Positions 45,595-56,505 are shown, counted from the first letter of the stretch. The stretch is DNA of 64,000 nt from Anaerolineales bacterium (GCA_030680795.1 JAUXUL010000025.1:41115-105114); one strand, 5' to 3'. Numbers and translations are program-made. The notes: generated by a model from the sequence alone, not told the origin.

Positions 45595-46661
45595 ACCTTC
45601 CTCTCAACCAGATCCTGCCAGGCAACTGCATCGAGATTCTCAACGCGCTCCCTGAGAATTCGGTGGATTTGGTATTCGCCGACCCTCCCTATAACTTGCA
45701 ACTACAAAATGACTTGTATCGTCCCGACTTTAGCAAAGTGGATGCGGTGGACAATAAGTGGGACAAGTTCAGCAGTTTCGCAGAATATGATGCTTTCACA
45801 CGCGCGTGGCTTTCCGCAACTCGGCGGGTGATGAAAGAGACGGGTACGATCTGGGTCATCGGGTCGTATCACAATATCTTTCGTGTTGGCGCGATCATGC
45901 AAGACCTGGGGTTTTGGACTCTCAATTCTGTAATTTGGGAAAAAGGCAATCCAATGCCAAATTTTAGAGGAGTTCGATTTACAAACTCGCATGAGATTTT
46001 AATTTGGGCGCAAAAGAAAAAGGGTTCGAAATATACTTTTAATCATCATTCGATGAAAGCATTAAATGATGATTTGCAAATGCGCGCAGATTGGTTTTTG
46101 CCATTGGCAACAGGCAAAGAGAGAATAAAGTCCAACGGTGTGAAGGCACATCCCACACAGAAGCCTGAGTCATTGCTGTATCGGGTGATAATGTCGAGCA
46201 GTAATTTTGGGGATGTGATCCTTGATCCATTTTTTGGGAGCGGCACAACGGGCGCAGTGGCGAAGAAGTTGGGCCGAAACTTCATCGGTATTGAGCGCGA
46301 CAAAAAATATATCAAGGTCGCGCAGAAACGCATTGAGGCGGTCAAGTCCTCCCCTGCTGAGGCGTTGGAACTGCCAGAGAAACGGAATCAGGTACGGGTC
46401 CCGTTTGGGGCGCTGCTCGAGAACGGGTTATTAAATGTCGGGCAGAAGTTATACTTCGTGAAAGACAAACGTGAAGCCGTCGTGCTTGCCAATGGACATA
46501 TCAAGTGCGGAGAGGTAAGCGGTTCAATTCACACTGTAGCCAAATCTTTGATGAACGGTTTACCGGCTAATGGATGGGATCTTTGGTACTATAAAGAAGG
46601 CAACAAAAAACATTCGATCAACCAGCTACGCGAGTCAATCCGCTCTCGAATGGAGAAATAA
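45582..46661 (+). CDS. Site-specific adenine DNA methyltransferase, CcrM-like, with C-terminal extension
   Basis: FADPPYNLQL (DPPY), HPTQKPESLLYRVI, LDPFFGSGTTGAVAKKLGRNFIGIE. Confidence 0.93.
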   Translation: MAKINLPLNQILPGNCIEILNALPENSVDLVFADPPYNLQLQNDLYRPDFSKVDAVDNKWDKFSSFAEYDAFTRAWLSATRRVMKETGTIWVIGSYHNIFRVGAIMQDLGFWTLNSVIWEKGNPMPNFRGVRFTNSHEILIWAQKKKGSKYTFNHHSMKALNDDLQMRADWFLPLATGKERIKSNGVKAHPTQKPESLLYRVIMSSSNFGDVILDPFFGSGTTGAVAKKLGRNFIGIERDKKYIKVAQKRIEAVKSSPAEALELPEKRNQVRVPFGALLENGLLNVGQKLYFVKDKREAVVLANGHIKCGEVSGSIHTVAKSLMNGLPANGWDLWYYKEGNKKHSINQLRESIRSRMEK

Positions 46662-48269
46662 ATGTCAGAAATTTTTGTCATAGAAGAAATTGCTGTGGGA
46701 TTGCTTTTGATCGCAACATTTGTCGGCATCCTTGCACGCCGATTACGAATGCCATACACGGTTGGTTTAGTACTTGTAGGCGCAGCGCTGGCAATCCTGA
46801 ATCAGGAACTTCATATTGAATTGGATTCCGAAATTATTTTAGGAATCTTTGTCCCCCCTTTAATCTTTGAAGCGGCATTTCATTTGCCCATCCCCGACCT
46901 GAGGCGAAATATTGTTGCGATTCTGATCCTTGCAATCGCCGGGGTATTATTGACCACTTTGCTTGTCGGCGGTATCGTCTCATATGGTACAGGAATGCCG
47001 ATCGGGTATGCCATAATATTTGGATCGATCATCGCAGCAACCGATCCGATTGCTGTGATTGCATTATTCAAATCGCTGGGTGTTCCAAAAAGGCTTCAGG
47101 TTCTGCTGGAAGGGGAAAGTCTGCTAAATGATGGCACAGCCATTGTGATCTTCAATATTGCCATCGTCGCTGCTATAACGGGGCACTTTAATCTGGTTGA
47201 GGGGTTCAACGACTTTATTGTCAGCGCTGGCTTTGGATTGGGGGTGGGTTTTGTTTTAGGCATTTTAGCCTCGATCATGATTGCGCGAATCGATGATCAC
47301 CTGATTGAAACAGCCATCACTTTTGTGCTGGCGTATGGAGCATTCATCGTCGCTGAATCTCTTCATGTCAGCGGCGTGCTTGCCGTAGTGGCCGCAGGCC
47401 TGGCCAACGGCAATATCGGCCCGCGCGGCATGTCACCGACCACGCGCATTGTTGTATTCAATTTCTGGGAATTTATGTCGTTTATCACGAACTCATTCGT
47501 GTTTTTATTAATCGGCCTGATAACGGATATATCCCTAATAGTTAACAACTGGCAGGCAATCGTCTGGGGAATTTTCGCCGCTCTGGTTTCGCGCCTTCTG
47601 GTTATCTACGGATTACTCCAGCCGTTCAAAAATATCTCCATGAGATGGAAACATGTCATTTACTGGGGAGGCTTGCGTGGGGCGATCTCACTGGCGCTCG
47701 TTATAAGCCTGTCATCTAAACTCGATTCAGAAATCAGTAAACAACTTATGGCAATGGTCTTTGGGCTGGTGCTTTTCACATTGCTAATCCAGGGCACGAG
47801 CATGAATTGGGTCATCAAAAAATTAAAAATCATAACTCGCAGGGAAGATCGTACAGAATATGATATTAGCCGCGCGCGCGCCGTATCGACCAGGGCAAGT
47901 TATGAGCATTTGGAAAAAATCTACAAAAGCGGTATGATCTCCAAACATGTCTGGGAGATTTTGATAGGCGTGCTTGACCCATATACAAAAAATTTAACCA
48001 CTGAAGTCAGGGCAATCCTGAAAAAACACCCGGAGGTGAAAGCGGAGGAATTGGACACAGCCTGGCGCGAATTCCTCAGCTTTCAACGGAATCAGATCAC
48101 CGAATTATTGACCAATAATATAATCAACAATGATGTATATTCGGATCTGGTCAATCAAATTGATTATGCACTTGATCTGCGCGAAATCAAATGGGATGAT
48201 GTCAGGCATCTAAATGAACTTTTCCTGACTGCCCATATCGAAAACGAGCAACAGATCCCTGACGCTTAA
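46662..48269 (+). CDS. Na+/H+ antiporter (CPA1/NhaP-like)
   Basis: IIAATDPIAVIALFKSLGVPKRLQVLLEGESLLNDGTAIVIF; 12-TM-like. Confidence 0.93.
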   Translation: MSEIFVIEEIAVGLLLIATFVGILARRLRMPYTVGLVLVGAALAILNQELHIELDSEIILGIFVPPLIFEAAFHLPIPDLRRNIVAILILAIAGVLLTTLLVGGIVSYGTGMPIGYAIIFGSIIAATDPIAVIALFKSLGVPKRLQVLLEGESLLNDGTAIVIFNIAIVAAITGHFNLVEGFNDFIVSAGFGLGVGFVLGILASIMIARIDDHLIETAITFVLAYGAFIVAESLHVSGVLAVVAAGLANGNIGPRGMSPTTRIVVFNFWEFMSFITNSFVFLLIGLITDISLIVNNWQAIVWGIFAALVSRLLVIYGLLQPFKNISMRWKHVIYWGGLRGAISLALVISLSSKLDSEISKQLMAMVFGLVLFTLLIQGTSMNWVIKKLKIITRREDRTEYDISRARAVSTRASYEHLEKIYKSGMISKHVWEILIGVLDPYTKNLTTEVRAILKKHPEVKAEELDTAWREFLSFQRNQITELLTNNIINNDVYSDLVNQIDYALDLREIKWDDVRHLNELFLTAHIENEQQIPDA

Positions 48270-48294
48270 TATTCGTCAATCCCTTGGAGACCTC

Positions 48295-51204
48295 ATGCCC
48301 AAAGCATTTACATTAATCAAAGAACAACACATCACCGAAATCAACTCGGACGCAAAACTCTACCTGCATAAACGCACAGGCGCGCGCCTGCTTTCGATCA
48401 TCAACAATGACGAGAACAAAGTTTTCAGCATCAACTTCCGCACCACGCCCAGGGATTCAACAGGTGTGGCGCATATCCTCGAACATTCTGTGCTGGGCGG
48501 CTCGCAGAAGTATCCTGTCAAGGAGCCGTTCGTTGAATTGCTGAAAGGCTCGCTGGCGACCTTCGTCAACGCCTTCACATATCCCGATAAAACCTGCTAT
48601 CCCGTTGCCAGCCAGAATGCGCAGGATTTTTACAACCTGATTGATGTGTACATGGACGCGGTTCTTCATCCGCTGATCAGCGAGCAGACCCTGATGCAAG
48701 AAGGCTGGCATTACGAACTCAACGATGTTTCAGCGCCGCTTACTTATAAAGGCGTGGTGTTCAATGAAATGAAAGGCGCGTATTCTTCGCCTGAAAATTT
48801 ACTGGCGCGCACCATTCAGCAATCACTTTTCCCAAAACATATCTACGGCATGGATTCCGGCGGCGACCCTGCGGACATTCCCGATCTCACCTATGAAAAC
48901 TTCAAAGGCTTCTGGGAGAGTTATTACCACCCGTCCAACGCGTTCATTTTCTTCTATGGAAACGACAACCCCGAAAAACGTTTGAAGTTAATGGAAGGTT
49001 ACCTCAAGCCATACAAAAAGAAAAAAGTCAAATCGGCTGTGCCGCCTGCCAAACCGTTCAAACGCGCCAAAAAAATCATTTACACTTACGATGCAGGCAC
49101 AGATGCGGATATCGAAAAGAAACACTACCTGACGGTCAATTGGAAATTGCCCGATACCACCGACCCGGTCTTGAATTTCAGTTTTCAAATTTTAAGTCAC
49201 GCGCTGATCGGCACACCCGCGTCCCCGCTTAAGCAAGCCTTGCTTGATTCAGGTCTCGGCGAAGACTTGGCCGGGCTTGGTCTCGAATCGGATTTGCGTG
49301 AGCTGATTTTTTCCACAGGTCTCAAAGGCACGCGCGCGCGCCATGCAAAAAAAATCGAAACATTGATTTTCGCTACCCTCATCCGACTCGTCCGCGACGG
49401 CATTGACCCGGAGATGATCGCGGCTTCGTTCAACACGATTGAATTTGCCTTGCGTGAAAACAACACAGGCGCCTTCCCGCGCGGCATGGCCGTCATGCTG
49501 CGTGCGCTCACCACCTGGCTGCACGAAGATGAGCCCTTCAAACTACTGACCTTCGAAACGCCGTTGAATGAGATCAAAACAAGACTGGCAAATGACAAGC
49601 GCTACTTCGAGAAAATGATCCAGACCTATTTACTTGATAACGTCCACAGGACGACCATCCGTTTCAAACCCGACCCTGAGCTTGCCCGTCGTTTCGAGGG
49701 GGAGGAGAAAACCCGACTCGCCGCCCGCCGCGAAGCGATGAACGAAGACAAATTGCGTGAGTTGGTTGAGAATGCCAAACAACTCAAACTTAAGCAGGAG
49801 ACTCCCGACTCCGCTGAAGCGTTGGAGTCCATTCCTGTGCTGGAGTTGAAAGACCTCGATCAGCAAGTCAGGATTATTCCAATTGAAGAGTTACAAGTTC
49901 AAGATACTAAAGTCTTGTATCACGACATCTTCACGAACGGTATTCTCTATTTCGATCTCGGCTTTGACCTGCGCGCCATGCCGCAGGAATTACTCCCGCT
50001 CACCGAAATCTTCGCGCGCGCCTTGTTCGAAATGGGTACCGAGACCGAAGACTACGTCAAACTCTCGCAGCGCATCGGAAAAAGCACAGGCGGAATCCAC
50101 GGCTCCTCGATCACAGCCACAGTTCAAAAGTCCAGAGAGAGCGTGGCCATGCTGATGATCCGCGGCAAGTCCATGGTCGGCAAATCCATCGAGATGATGA
50201 ATATCCTGAGAGATGTGCTGCTGACCACGAAATTCGATAACCGCGAAAGACTCAAACAAATAGTGCTGGAGGAAAAATCAGGGCTTGAGTCTGGGTTGGC
50301 TCCCGCAGGGCATCGCTTTGCGAACACACGCCTGCGCGCACAATTTGGCGGCGCTGGCTGGATCAACGACCAGACCAAAGGCATAGGTTATCTTTTTGCA
50401 TTGCGCGAACTGGCCAGAGATATTGACCAGAAATGGCCGCAGGTTTTGAAGAAACTGGAAGACATGCGCGAGGCGTTGATCAACAGCAAGACCCTGCTTT
50501 GCAACGTGACGCTTGATTCTGCAAACTGGAAAACCATCCGCCCGCATTTGGAGAATTTCATTTTTGCACTGCCTGTCAAAGACGTGCAGTTGAAAGATTT
50601 TGAAACTGAAACAAAGACCGAAAGAGAAGGTCTTGCGATTCCCGCGCAGGTCAATTACGTGGGCAAGGGCGCGAACCTGTACGAACATGGCTACGAATTT
50701 GATGGCTCCTCGCAAGTGATTATCGGATATTTAGGAATGACACATCTTTGGGAAAAAATCCGTGTGCAAGGCGGCGCGTACGGCGCCTTTGCTCAATTTG
50801 ACGACAGCACAGGTGTGTTCAGCTTCCTTTCGTATCGCGACCCGAACATTGCCGCAACGATTGAGAATTACGATAAAGCCGCCGCCTTCCTGAAAGGACT
50901 CGCTGCCTTGCGTTTGTCTGATAATGAGTTGAAGAAAGCCATCATCGCCGCCATTGGCGACCTGGATGCCTATCAACTGCCAGACGCAAAAGGATATACA
51001 TCCATGATGAGAACCATCACTCAGCGCACAGATGAAATGCGCCAAAAGATCCGCGATGAAGTATTATCCACCAACGGCGAAGATTTCATCGCATTTGGCG
51101 ATGTGCTTGAAAAAGCTGCCCAATCGAATGCGGTCGTTGTGGTCGGTTCACAGCCTGCCCTTGAAGGCGCAGATGCTGGATTGAAAGTGACGAAAGTTTT
51201 GTAA
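48295..51204 (+). CDS. M16C insulinase-family metalloprotease (presequence protease-like)
   Basis: GVAHILEHSVLGGSQKYPVKEPFVELLKGSLATFVNAFTYPDKTCYPVAS (HxxEH). Confidence 0.95.
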   Translation: MPKAFTLIKEQHITEINSDAKLYLHKRTGARLLSIINNDENKVFSINFRTTPRDSTGVAHILEHSVLGGSQKYPVKEPFVELLKGSLATFVNAFTYPDKTCYPVASQNAQDFYNLIDVYMDAVLHPLISEQTLMQEGWHYELNDVSAPLTYKGVVFNEMKGAYSSPENLLARTIQQSLFPKHIYGMDSGGDPADIPDLTYENFKGFWESYYHPSNAFIFFYGNDNPEKRLKLMEGYLKPYKKKKVKSAVPPAKPFKRAKKIIYTYDAGTDADIEKKHYLTVNWKLPDTTDPVLNFSFQILSHALIGTPASPLKQALLDSGLGEDLAGLGLESDLRELIFSTGLKGTRARHAKKIETLIFATLIRLVRDGIDPEMIAASFNTIEFALRENNTGAFPRGMAVMLRALTTWLHEDEPFKLLTFETPLNEIKTRLANDKRYFEKMIQTYLLDNVHRTTIRFKPDPELARRFEGEEKTRLAARREAMNEDKLRELVENAKQLKLKQETPDSAEALESIPVLELKDLDQQVRIIPIEELQVQDTKVLYHDIFTNGILYFDLGFDLRAMPQELLPLTEIFARALFEMGTETEDYVKLSQRIGKSTGGIHGSSITATVQKSRESVAMLMIRGKSMVGKSIEMMNILRDVLLTTKFDNRERLKQIVLEEKSGLESGLAPAGHRFANTRLRAQFGGAGWINDQTKGIGYLFALRELARDIDQKWPQVLKKLEDMREALINSKTLLCNVTLDSANWKTIRPHLENFIFALPVKDVQLKDFETETKTEREGLAIPAQVNYVGKGANLYEHGYEFDGSSQVIIGYLGMTHLWEKIRVQGGAYGAFAQFDDSTGVFSFLSYRDPNIAATIENYDKAAAFLKGLAALRLSDNELKKAIIAAIGDLDAYQLPDAKGYTSMMRTITQRTDEMRQKIRDEVLSTNGEDFIAFGDVLEKAAQSNAVVVVGSQPALEGADAGLKVTKVL

Positions 51205-51278
51205 AAAAGGTCAAAAGGCGAAGGTTGCAAGCCGAAGGTCAAAGCCTGACTTTAGATTTTTGACCTTCGACCATTGTC
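51205..51278. repeat. Degenerate heptamer-type repeat upstream of Mo hydroxylase
   Basis: aaaaggt caaaagg cgaaggt tgcaagc cgaaggt caaagcc tga...ttgaccttcgacc. Confidence 0.6.
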
Positions 51279-51295
51279 AAGACCAAGGAGTTCAC

Positions 51296-54200
51296 ATGAA
51301 CATCACCCTAAAAATCAATGGCACTGAACATACAATAGAAACTCCCATCTCCACCACCCTGCTCATAGCCCTGCGCGGACTTGGTTATCACGGAGTCAAG
51401 TTTGGCGATGAAGGCGGCCTCACTGGTGCAGACACGATTCTACTAAACGGCAAACCCGTCAACGCAGGTTCGATCCTGGCCGCGCAGGCGGAAGGTCACA
51501 ACATTGCCACTATCGAAGCGCTCGGCGAACATCCCGAACAGGGCTGGAAGAAAACCGACGGCCTGCATCCGCTTCAAAAGGCCTTCGTCGAGTCAGGCGC
51601 GATTCAATGCGGTTACTGCACGCCCGCGCAAATCCTGGCAGCGAAATCTTTGCTGGAGAAGAAACCAAACCCAAGTGAAACTGAAGTTCGTGAGGCGATC
51701 TCTGGTGTCTTATGTCGTTGCACGGGCTATCTCAAACCTGTGCAGGCTGTCTTGAAAGCCGCGGCAGAAATCCGCGGCGATGAACCTGTGGAATGGAATG
51801 CGGTCAATTGGGATTTCGGCGACTCGCCCAAGGATGCCCCAAGCGGCGATTTCACCACGCCGCAAACTACAGGCGTAATGACACGCCCCAAAGTTGTGGT
51901 TACTCCCGAATCAAAAACATGGCAAACCGTCGGCAAGCCTGAAATAAAAGTGGATGCCGTCAAGCTCGTGCAAGGTAAGCCTGCTTTCACTGGTGATTTT
52001 GAAAAACGCGGCTTGCTGCATGCCAAAGTTTTACATTCGCCGCATGCTCATGCTCGAATTAAAAAAATTGACACAAGCAAAGCCAAAGCGCTCGAAGGCG
52101 TCGCGGCCGTGCTGACATGGCAGGATATTCCACGAGTGGTGTATTCCACGGCAGGGCAATCGGACCCGATCCCCGGGCCTTTGGATACATTTTCTCTGGA
52201 TCATAAAGTCCGCTTCGTGGGCGACCGGGTGGCCTTCGTGGCCGCAGAGACTGCCGAAATTGCAGTGAAGGCATTAAGTCTCATTGATGTCGAATACGAA
52301 GTTCTACCGGCCATTTTGGACTCACGCGAGTCTATGAAACCAGAATCCATTCGAATACATGAAGAACCTGAATATGTAAATTTCGCAGATTCAAACGCCG
52401 AAAAGAATCTCGCCGCTGAAATCCGCATTGACATTGGCGATGTGGAAAAAGGATTTGCCGAAGCCGATGAAATCTTTGAAGCCGAATATGAAGTTCCCAA
52501 AGTACAACAGGCGCATATCGAACCGCATATCGCCGTCACTTATTGGGATGAAGATGATCGCCTGGTCATCCGCACCTCCACGCAAGTGCCTTTCCATGTG
52601 AGAAGAATGCTCGCGCCTGTTTTGAGGCTGCCAGTCAAACGCATCCGCGTCATCAAACCGCGCATTGGCGGCGGCTTTGGCGGCAAACAGGAAGTGTTGA
52701 TGGAAGACGTGCCCGCACATCTCACCATTGCCACCAAACGCCCCGTCATTTACGAATACACCCGCGAAGAGGAATTCATCGCCGCGCGATCACGTCACCC
52801 CATGCGCGTGAGAATGAAAACAGGCGTCAAGAAAGATGGAACGATTACCGCAAATTCGATGTATGCGCTTTCTGATACAGGCGCGTATGGTTGTCATGCC
52901 CTGACCGTGACGGGCAACACAGGTCACAAGGCCATGGCTCTGTATGTCGGCGACGGAGCATATCGCCAGGCGCCCAACATCCGCTTTTATGCCGATGTGG
53001 TCTACACCAACACTCCACCGGCTGGCGCATTTAGAGGCTACGGCGTGCCGCAGGGATATTGGCCGCTTGACCGTCACATGGAAAAAATTTCCCGCGCCAT
53101 GGGCTTTGACCCGATTGACTTCCGCTTGAAGAATGCCGTTCACCCAGGAGAATATCATCCATTTTCAACGGCATGGAATGAAGGCCGTGAACCGCGCCCG
53201 GAGATCATTCATACCGTTGGTCTCGAACAATGTGTGGCACAAGGGCGCGCCGCGATTGGATGGGATTCGAAATACGGGAATGAGGAATGGCGCAATAATG
53301 TGCCAAGCGCCAGGTATCAGGTATCAGGTATAAGCCTGACACCTGACACTGGAACACATGGCAAAGCGAAGCGTAAAGGCATTGGGATAGCCATGGTCAT
53401 GCAAGGCACGGCGATTCCCTACCTAGATATGGGCGGCGCGTCCATCAAGATGAACGATGATGGTTCATTTAATTTATTAGTCGGCGCAACCGACCTGGGG
53501 ACAGGCTCGGATACCGTCCTGGCGCAAATGGCGGCGGAGATATTAGGCGTCCCTCTAGAAGATATGATTACATATTCATCCGATACAGATTTCACGCCCT
53601 TTGACAAAGGCGCATACGCTTCTTCAACAACATACATCTCAGGCACGGCGGCTGTCAATGCGGCCAAGGTCGTGGCGTGGAGGATCAAAGTCCGCGCGGC
53701 GATGATGTTGAAACTGGATAAGCATGACGATATCAGACTGGAAAATCGGCAGGCCATCGCGCCAGATGGACGATCAGTTTCCATGGCGGAGATTGCCCTT
53801 GATTCACTTCACAAAAACAACCAGGAACAGATCATGGGTGTGGCAAGTTACGTCTCACCCGTATCGCCGCCGCCTTTCGCCGCGCAATTTGCTGAAGTGA
53901 CTGTGGATACAGAAACTGGTCAGGTCACAGTGGACAGGCTGGTGATGGCGGTTGATTCGGGCGTCATTGTGAATCCGCTGACAGCCTCAGGTCAAATCGA
54001 AGGCGGTATGACTCAAGCATTGGGTTATGCGGTCTGCGAAGAAATGCGCTACGATGAAAAAGGCAGGGCCATCGAAAGAGACTTTGACCGTTACCACATC
54101 TTCCGCGCGGATGAAATGCCCGAACTCGAAACCATCTTTGTGGAAACCTTCGAGCCAAGTCACCCATTTGGCGTGAAAGCCGTAGCGGAGATACCGATGG

Positions 54201-54310
54201 ATGGAGTTGCACCTGCGGTTGGCAATGCCGTGCTGGATGCACTAGGCGTGAATGTGGATGAAATACCCATTACCCCGGAGAAAGTTTGGAGGGCGATCAA
54301 ACATCAGTAA
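51296..54310 (+). CDS. Mo hydroxylase, fused 2Fe-2S and molybdopterin-binding subunits (xanthine dehydrogenase-like)
   Basis: SGAIQCGYCTPAQIL, GVLCRCTGYLKPV, RIGGGFGGKQEV, GAFRGYGVPQ; ATG at 51296. Confidence 0.93.
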   Translation: MNITLKINGTEHTIETPISTTLLIALRGLGYHGVKFGDEGGLTGADTILLNGKPVNAGSILAAQAEGHNIATIEALGEHPEQGWKKTDGLHPLQKAFVESGAIQCGYCTPAQILAAKSLLEKKPNPSETEVREAISGVLCRCTGYLKPVQAVLKAAAEIRGDEPVEWNAVNWDFGDSPKDAPSGDFTTPQTTGVMTRPKVVVTPESKTWQTVGKPEIKVDAVKLVQGKPAFTGDFEKRGLLHAKVLHSPHAHARIKKIDTSKAKALEGVAAVLTWQDIPRVVYSTAGQSDPIPGPLDTFSLDHKVRFVGDRVAFVAAETAEIAVKALSLIDVEYEVLPAILDSRESMKPESIRIHEEPEYVNFADSNAEKNLAAEIRIDIGDVEKGFAEADEIFEAEYEVPKVQQAHIEPHIAVTYWDEDDRLVIRTSTQVPFHVRRMLAPVLRLPVKRIRVIKPRIGGGFGGKQEVLMEDVPAHLTIATKRPVIYEYTREEEFIAARSRHPMRVRMKTGVKKDGTITANSMYALSDTGAYGCHALTVTGNTGHKAMALYVGDGAYRQAPNIRFYADVVYTNTPPAGAFRGYGVPQGYWPLDRHMEKISRAMGFDPIDFRLKNAVHPGEYHPFSTAWNEGREPRPEIIHTVGLEQCVAQGRAAIGWDSKYGNEEWRNNVPSARYQVSGISLTPDTGTHGKAKRKGIGIAMVMQGTAIPYLDMGGASIKMNDDGSFNLLVGATDLGTGSDTVLAQMAAEILGVPLEDMITYSSDTDFTPFDKGAYASSTTYISGTAAVNAAKVVAWRIKVRAAMMLKLDKHDDIRLENRQAIAPDGRSVSMAEIALDSLHKNNQEQIMGVASYVSPVSPPPFAAQFAEVTVDTETGQVTVDRLVMAVDSGVIVNPLTASGQIEGGMTQALGYAVCEEMRYDEKGRAIERDFDRYHIFRADEMPELETIFVETFEPSHPFGVKAVAEIPMDGVAPAVGNAVLDALGVNVDEIPITPEKVWRAIKHQ
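53307..53357. repeat. Heptamer-type repeat inside Mo hydroxylase gene
   Basis: aggtatc aggtatc aggtata agcctga cacctga cactgga, 7-nt period; encodes ARYQVSGISLTPDTGTH. Confidence 0.85.
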
Positions 54311-54329
54311 ATGGGAGCAGGTTCGAGTT

Positions 54330-54361
54330 AAGAAAGACGCGCCTGGTTTCGCGTCTTTCTT
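54330..54361 (+). terminator. Hairpin terminator after Mo hydroxylase
   Basis: aagaaagacgcg-cctggttt-cgcgtctttctt. Confidence 0.8.
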
Positions 54362-54459
54362 TATAAACAGGGAATTCCCCCACAGGATGATTCGGAAAGG
54401 CGAGATATAATCAGCAACGTAACTGCATTTTTCAATACCGCTGGAGATGAAAGAATTAA

Positions 54460-55803
54460 ATGTCAGACCAAATTTACGTAGTAGGCCACATCAACCCTGA
54501 TACCGACGCAATCGCATCTGCAATGGGTTACGCCTGGCTGCTGCGCGAACGTGACAGCGCAAACGCTATTGCCGCCCGCGCCGGGGCACTTAATGCACAA
54601 ACAGCGTGGGTATTAAAAACCCTCAACATCGAAGCCCCCACCCTGCTGACAAATGCATCGCCTCGTTTCGGCTCTGTCATGCGCCGCCTCGATACTATCC
54701 GCCCGGATTCACAACTTGGCGCAGCGTGGATCCTGGCCAGCAAAACCGGCGGCCTTGCCCCGGTTGTCAGCGAAGACGGCCTGCCCTACGGCATTATCAA
54801 CGGCATGAGCCTTTTTAAATATTTCACCGAAACGCTCGGCCCGCGCCCCGGCGATACAACCGTGCGGGAAATGATGTCTGCCGAATGCAAGGACGCAACA
54901 GATACAGCCGTCCCGAAGTATCAGGCAAATGCGCACATCCGCGATTCGCTCAACAAATTATTACGCGATGAATACAATGAATTCTGGGTCGTGGATGAGC
55001 AGGGTGTCTACATGGGCATTGCATATCAGCGCGAAGTATTGAATCCGCCGCGGCTTAAGATCATTCTCGTGGATCACAACGAACCACGTCAGGCAATCGC
55101 GGCGCTCGAAGAAGCGGAACTGCTTGAGATCCTCGATCATCACCGTCTCGGTAACCCATACACTCATCAGCCGATCCGCTTCACAGTGGATATCGTTGGA
55201 TCAACTTCGACACTGGTGACGGAACTAACCACCGAGGCGGGGCTCTCCATGCCGCCGACGCTGGCGGGCACGCTTCTGGCTGGACTGGTATCTGATACGC
55301 TGATCCTGACATCTCCCACCACCACTGCGCGTGACAAAGACGCAGCCGAACGCCTGGCCCGTTGGGCATTTGTGGGCGGAAGTCTGCTCAAAGGCGAAAC
55401 GATTGAATCCTATGGAAAAGCTGTATTAAGGGCCGGCGTCGGACTCTCCAACCGTGACCCGAAAGACGTGGTCAGCACGGATTTCAAATCTTTCGAAGGC
55501 GGCGGATTCAAATTCGCAATTGCCCAAGTCGAAGTAACAGACATCCTGCAACTGACCGAACATCTTGAACCCCTGCAAAACGCGTTGAACGACCTGCGTG
55601 ACAAACGCGGACTGGATTTCAGCATGCTTTTGGTGACCGACATCGTGCGCGCCACAAGCCGCCTGCTCGTCTCATCTGATGCCCCCACTATTTTGAACGA
55701 CCTGCCTTATCCGCCCCTGCCTGACAACACCCGCGATGCGCAAGGTGTGGTTTCACGCAAGAAGCAATTATTACCTGCCGTGCTCGGGCTGTTAGAGCGT
55801 TAA
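54460..55803 (+). CDS. ppaC: Manganese-dependent inorganic pyrophosphatase (DHH family) with regulatory CBS-like region
   Basis: VVGHINPDTDAIASAMGYAW, VDHNEPRQA, EILDHHRLGN. Confidence 0.93.
   Translation: MSDQIYVVGHINPDTDAIASAMGYAWLLRERDSANAIAARAGALNAQTAWVLKTLNIEAPTLLTNASPRFGSVMRRLDTIRPDSQLGAAWILASKTGGLAPVVSEDGLPYGIINGMSLFKYFTETLGPRPGDTTVREMMSAECKDATDTAVPKYQANAHIRDSLNKLLRDEYNEFWVVDEQGVYMGIAYQREVLNPPRLKIILVDHNEPRQAIAALEEAELLEILDHHRLGNPYTHQPIRFTVDIVGSTSTLVTELTTEAGLSMPPTLAGTLLAGLVSDTLILTSPTTTARDKDAAERLARWAFVGGSLLKGETIESYGKAVLRAGVGLSNRDPKDVVSTDFKSFEGGGFKFAIAQVEVTDILQLTEHLEPLQNALNDLRDKRGLDFSMLLVTDIVRATSRLLVSSDAPTILNDLPYPPLPDNTRDAQGVVSRKKQLLPAVLGLLER
55688..55803. repeat. 3' end of ppaC, duplicated at 56891-57002
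   Basis: LNDLPYPPLPDNTRDAQGVVSRKKQLLPAVLGLLER. Confidence 0.88.
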
Positions 55804-55832
55804 TACATTCAAATAATGACTTTACTGCAAAA

Positions 55833-55975
55833 TGCCTGTTCTCACCGCGCAGGGACGATGACCACAAAGATTTTCAAGGGGAAGTTCAAGAATCTAAAGA
55901 ACATCCCCGAGTTTTTTTCTCTTCGCGGTCAATAAAATTCCTTCGCGCCCTTGGCTTCTTCGCGGTAAAAAGTAT
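55833..55975. repeat. Interspersed ...CACCGCG...CTTCGCGGT... repeat
   Basis: ctcaccgcgcagggacg...ctcttcgcggtcaataaaattccttcgcgcccttggcttcttcgcggt. Confidence 0.55.
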
Positions 55976-56175
55976 GTTTTTGCAGTGGAGTCAATAATAT
56001 TAATGTAACAAACCCTCATCCGTCACGAGGCGGTTATTACGGTAAAATGGATATATGATTAACTCTGCAAAAATACTGAACATCGTCCTCCCGAATAAGC
56101 GCCGGGAGGATGTGCGTTCGGTGCAGGGAAAATCGCCCACCAGTCCATTGGACCAAAAAGATAAGGCGGCAACCT

Positions 56176-56505
56176 ATGAGCAATAGTGATGCAGCTCTGG
56201 TGCGCCACATTATCAGCGCGATAGAACAGGTCGAGCGCTATACACGAGGTATGTCTGAAAGCGAATTTATCTCCCGCGGCATGGTACGGGATGCAACAGT
56301 CAGGCAGATCGAAATTATCAGCGCAGCCGCCAGCAGCATTTCATTCGAATTTCAGAACGCGCACCCGAAATTAGAATGGTCCAAGATGATCGGCCTCCGC
56401 AAAAAGATCGTCCCGGAAATTTTCAGTGCCAACCCCGCTACTATATGGAATACCATTCAGGATGATCTGCCTCCTCATAAACAAGCCCTCAAAAAGATCC
56501 TTTAG
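56176..56505 (+). CDS. HepT-like (DUF86) HEPN-family protein
   Basis: HIISAIEQVERYTRGMSESEFISRGMVRDATVRQIEIISAAASSIS. Confidence 0.87.
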   Translation: MSNSDAALVRHIISAIEQVERYTRGMSESEFISRGMVRDATVRQIEIISAAASSISFEFQNAHPKLEWSKMIGLRKKIVPEIFSANPATIWNTIQDDLPPHKQALKKIL

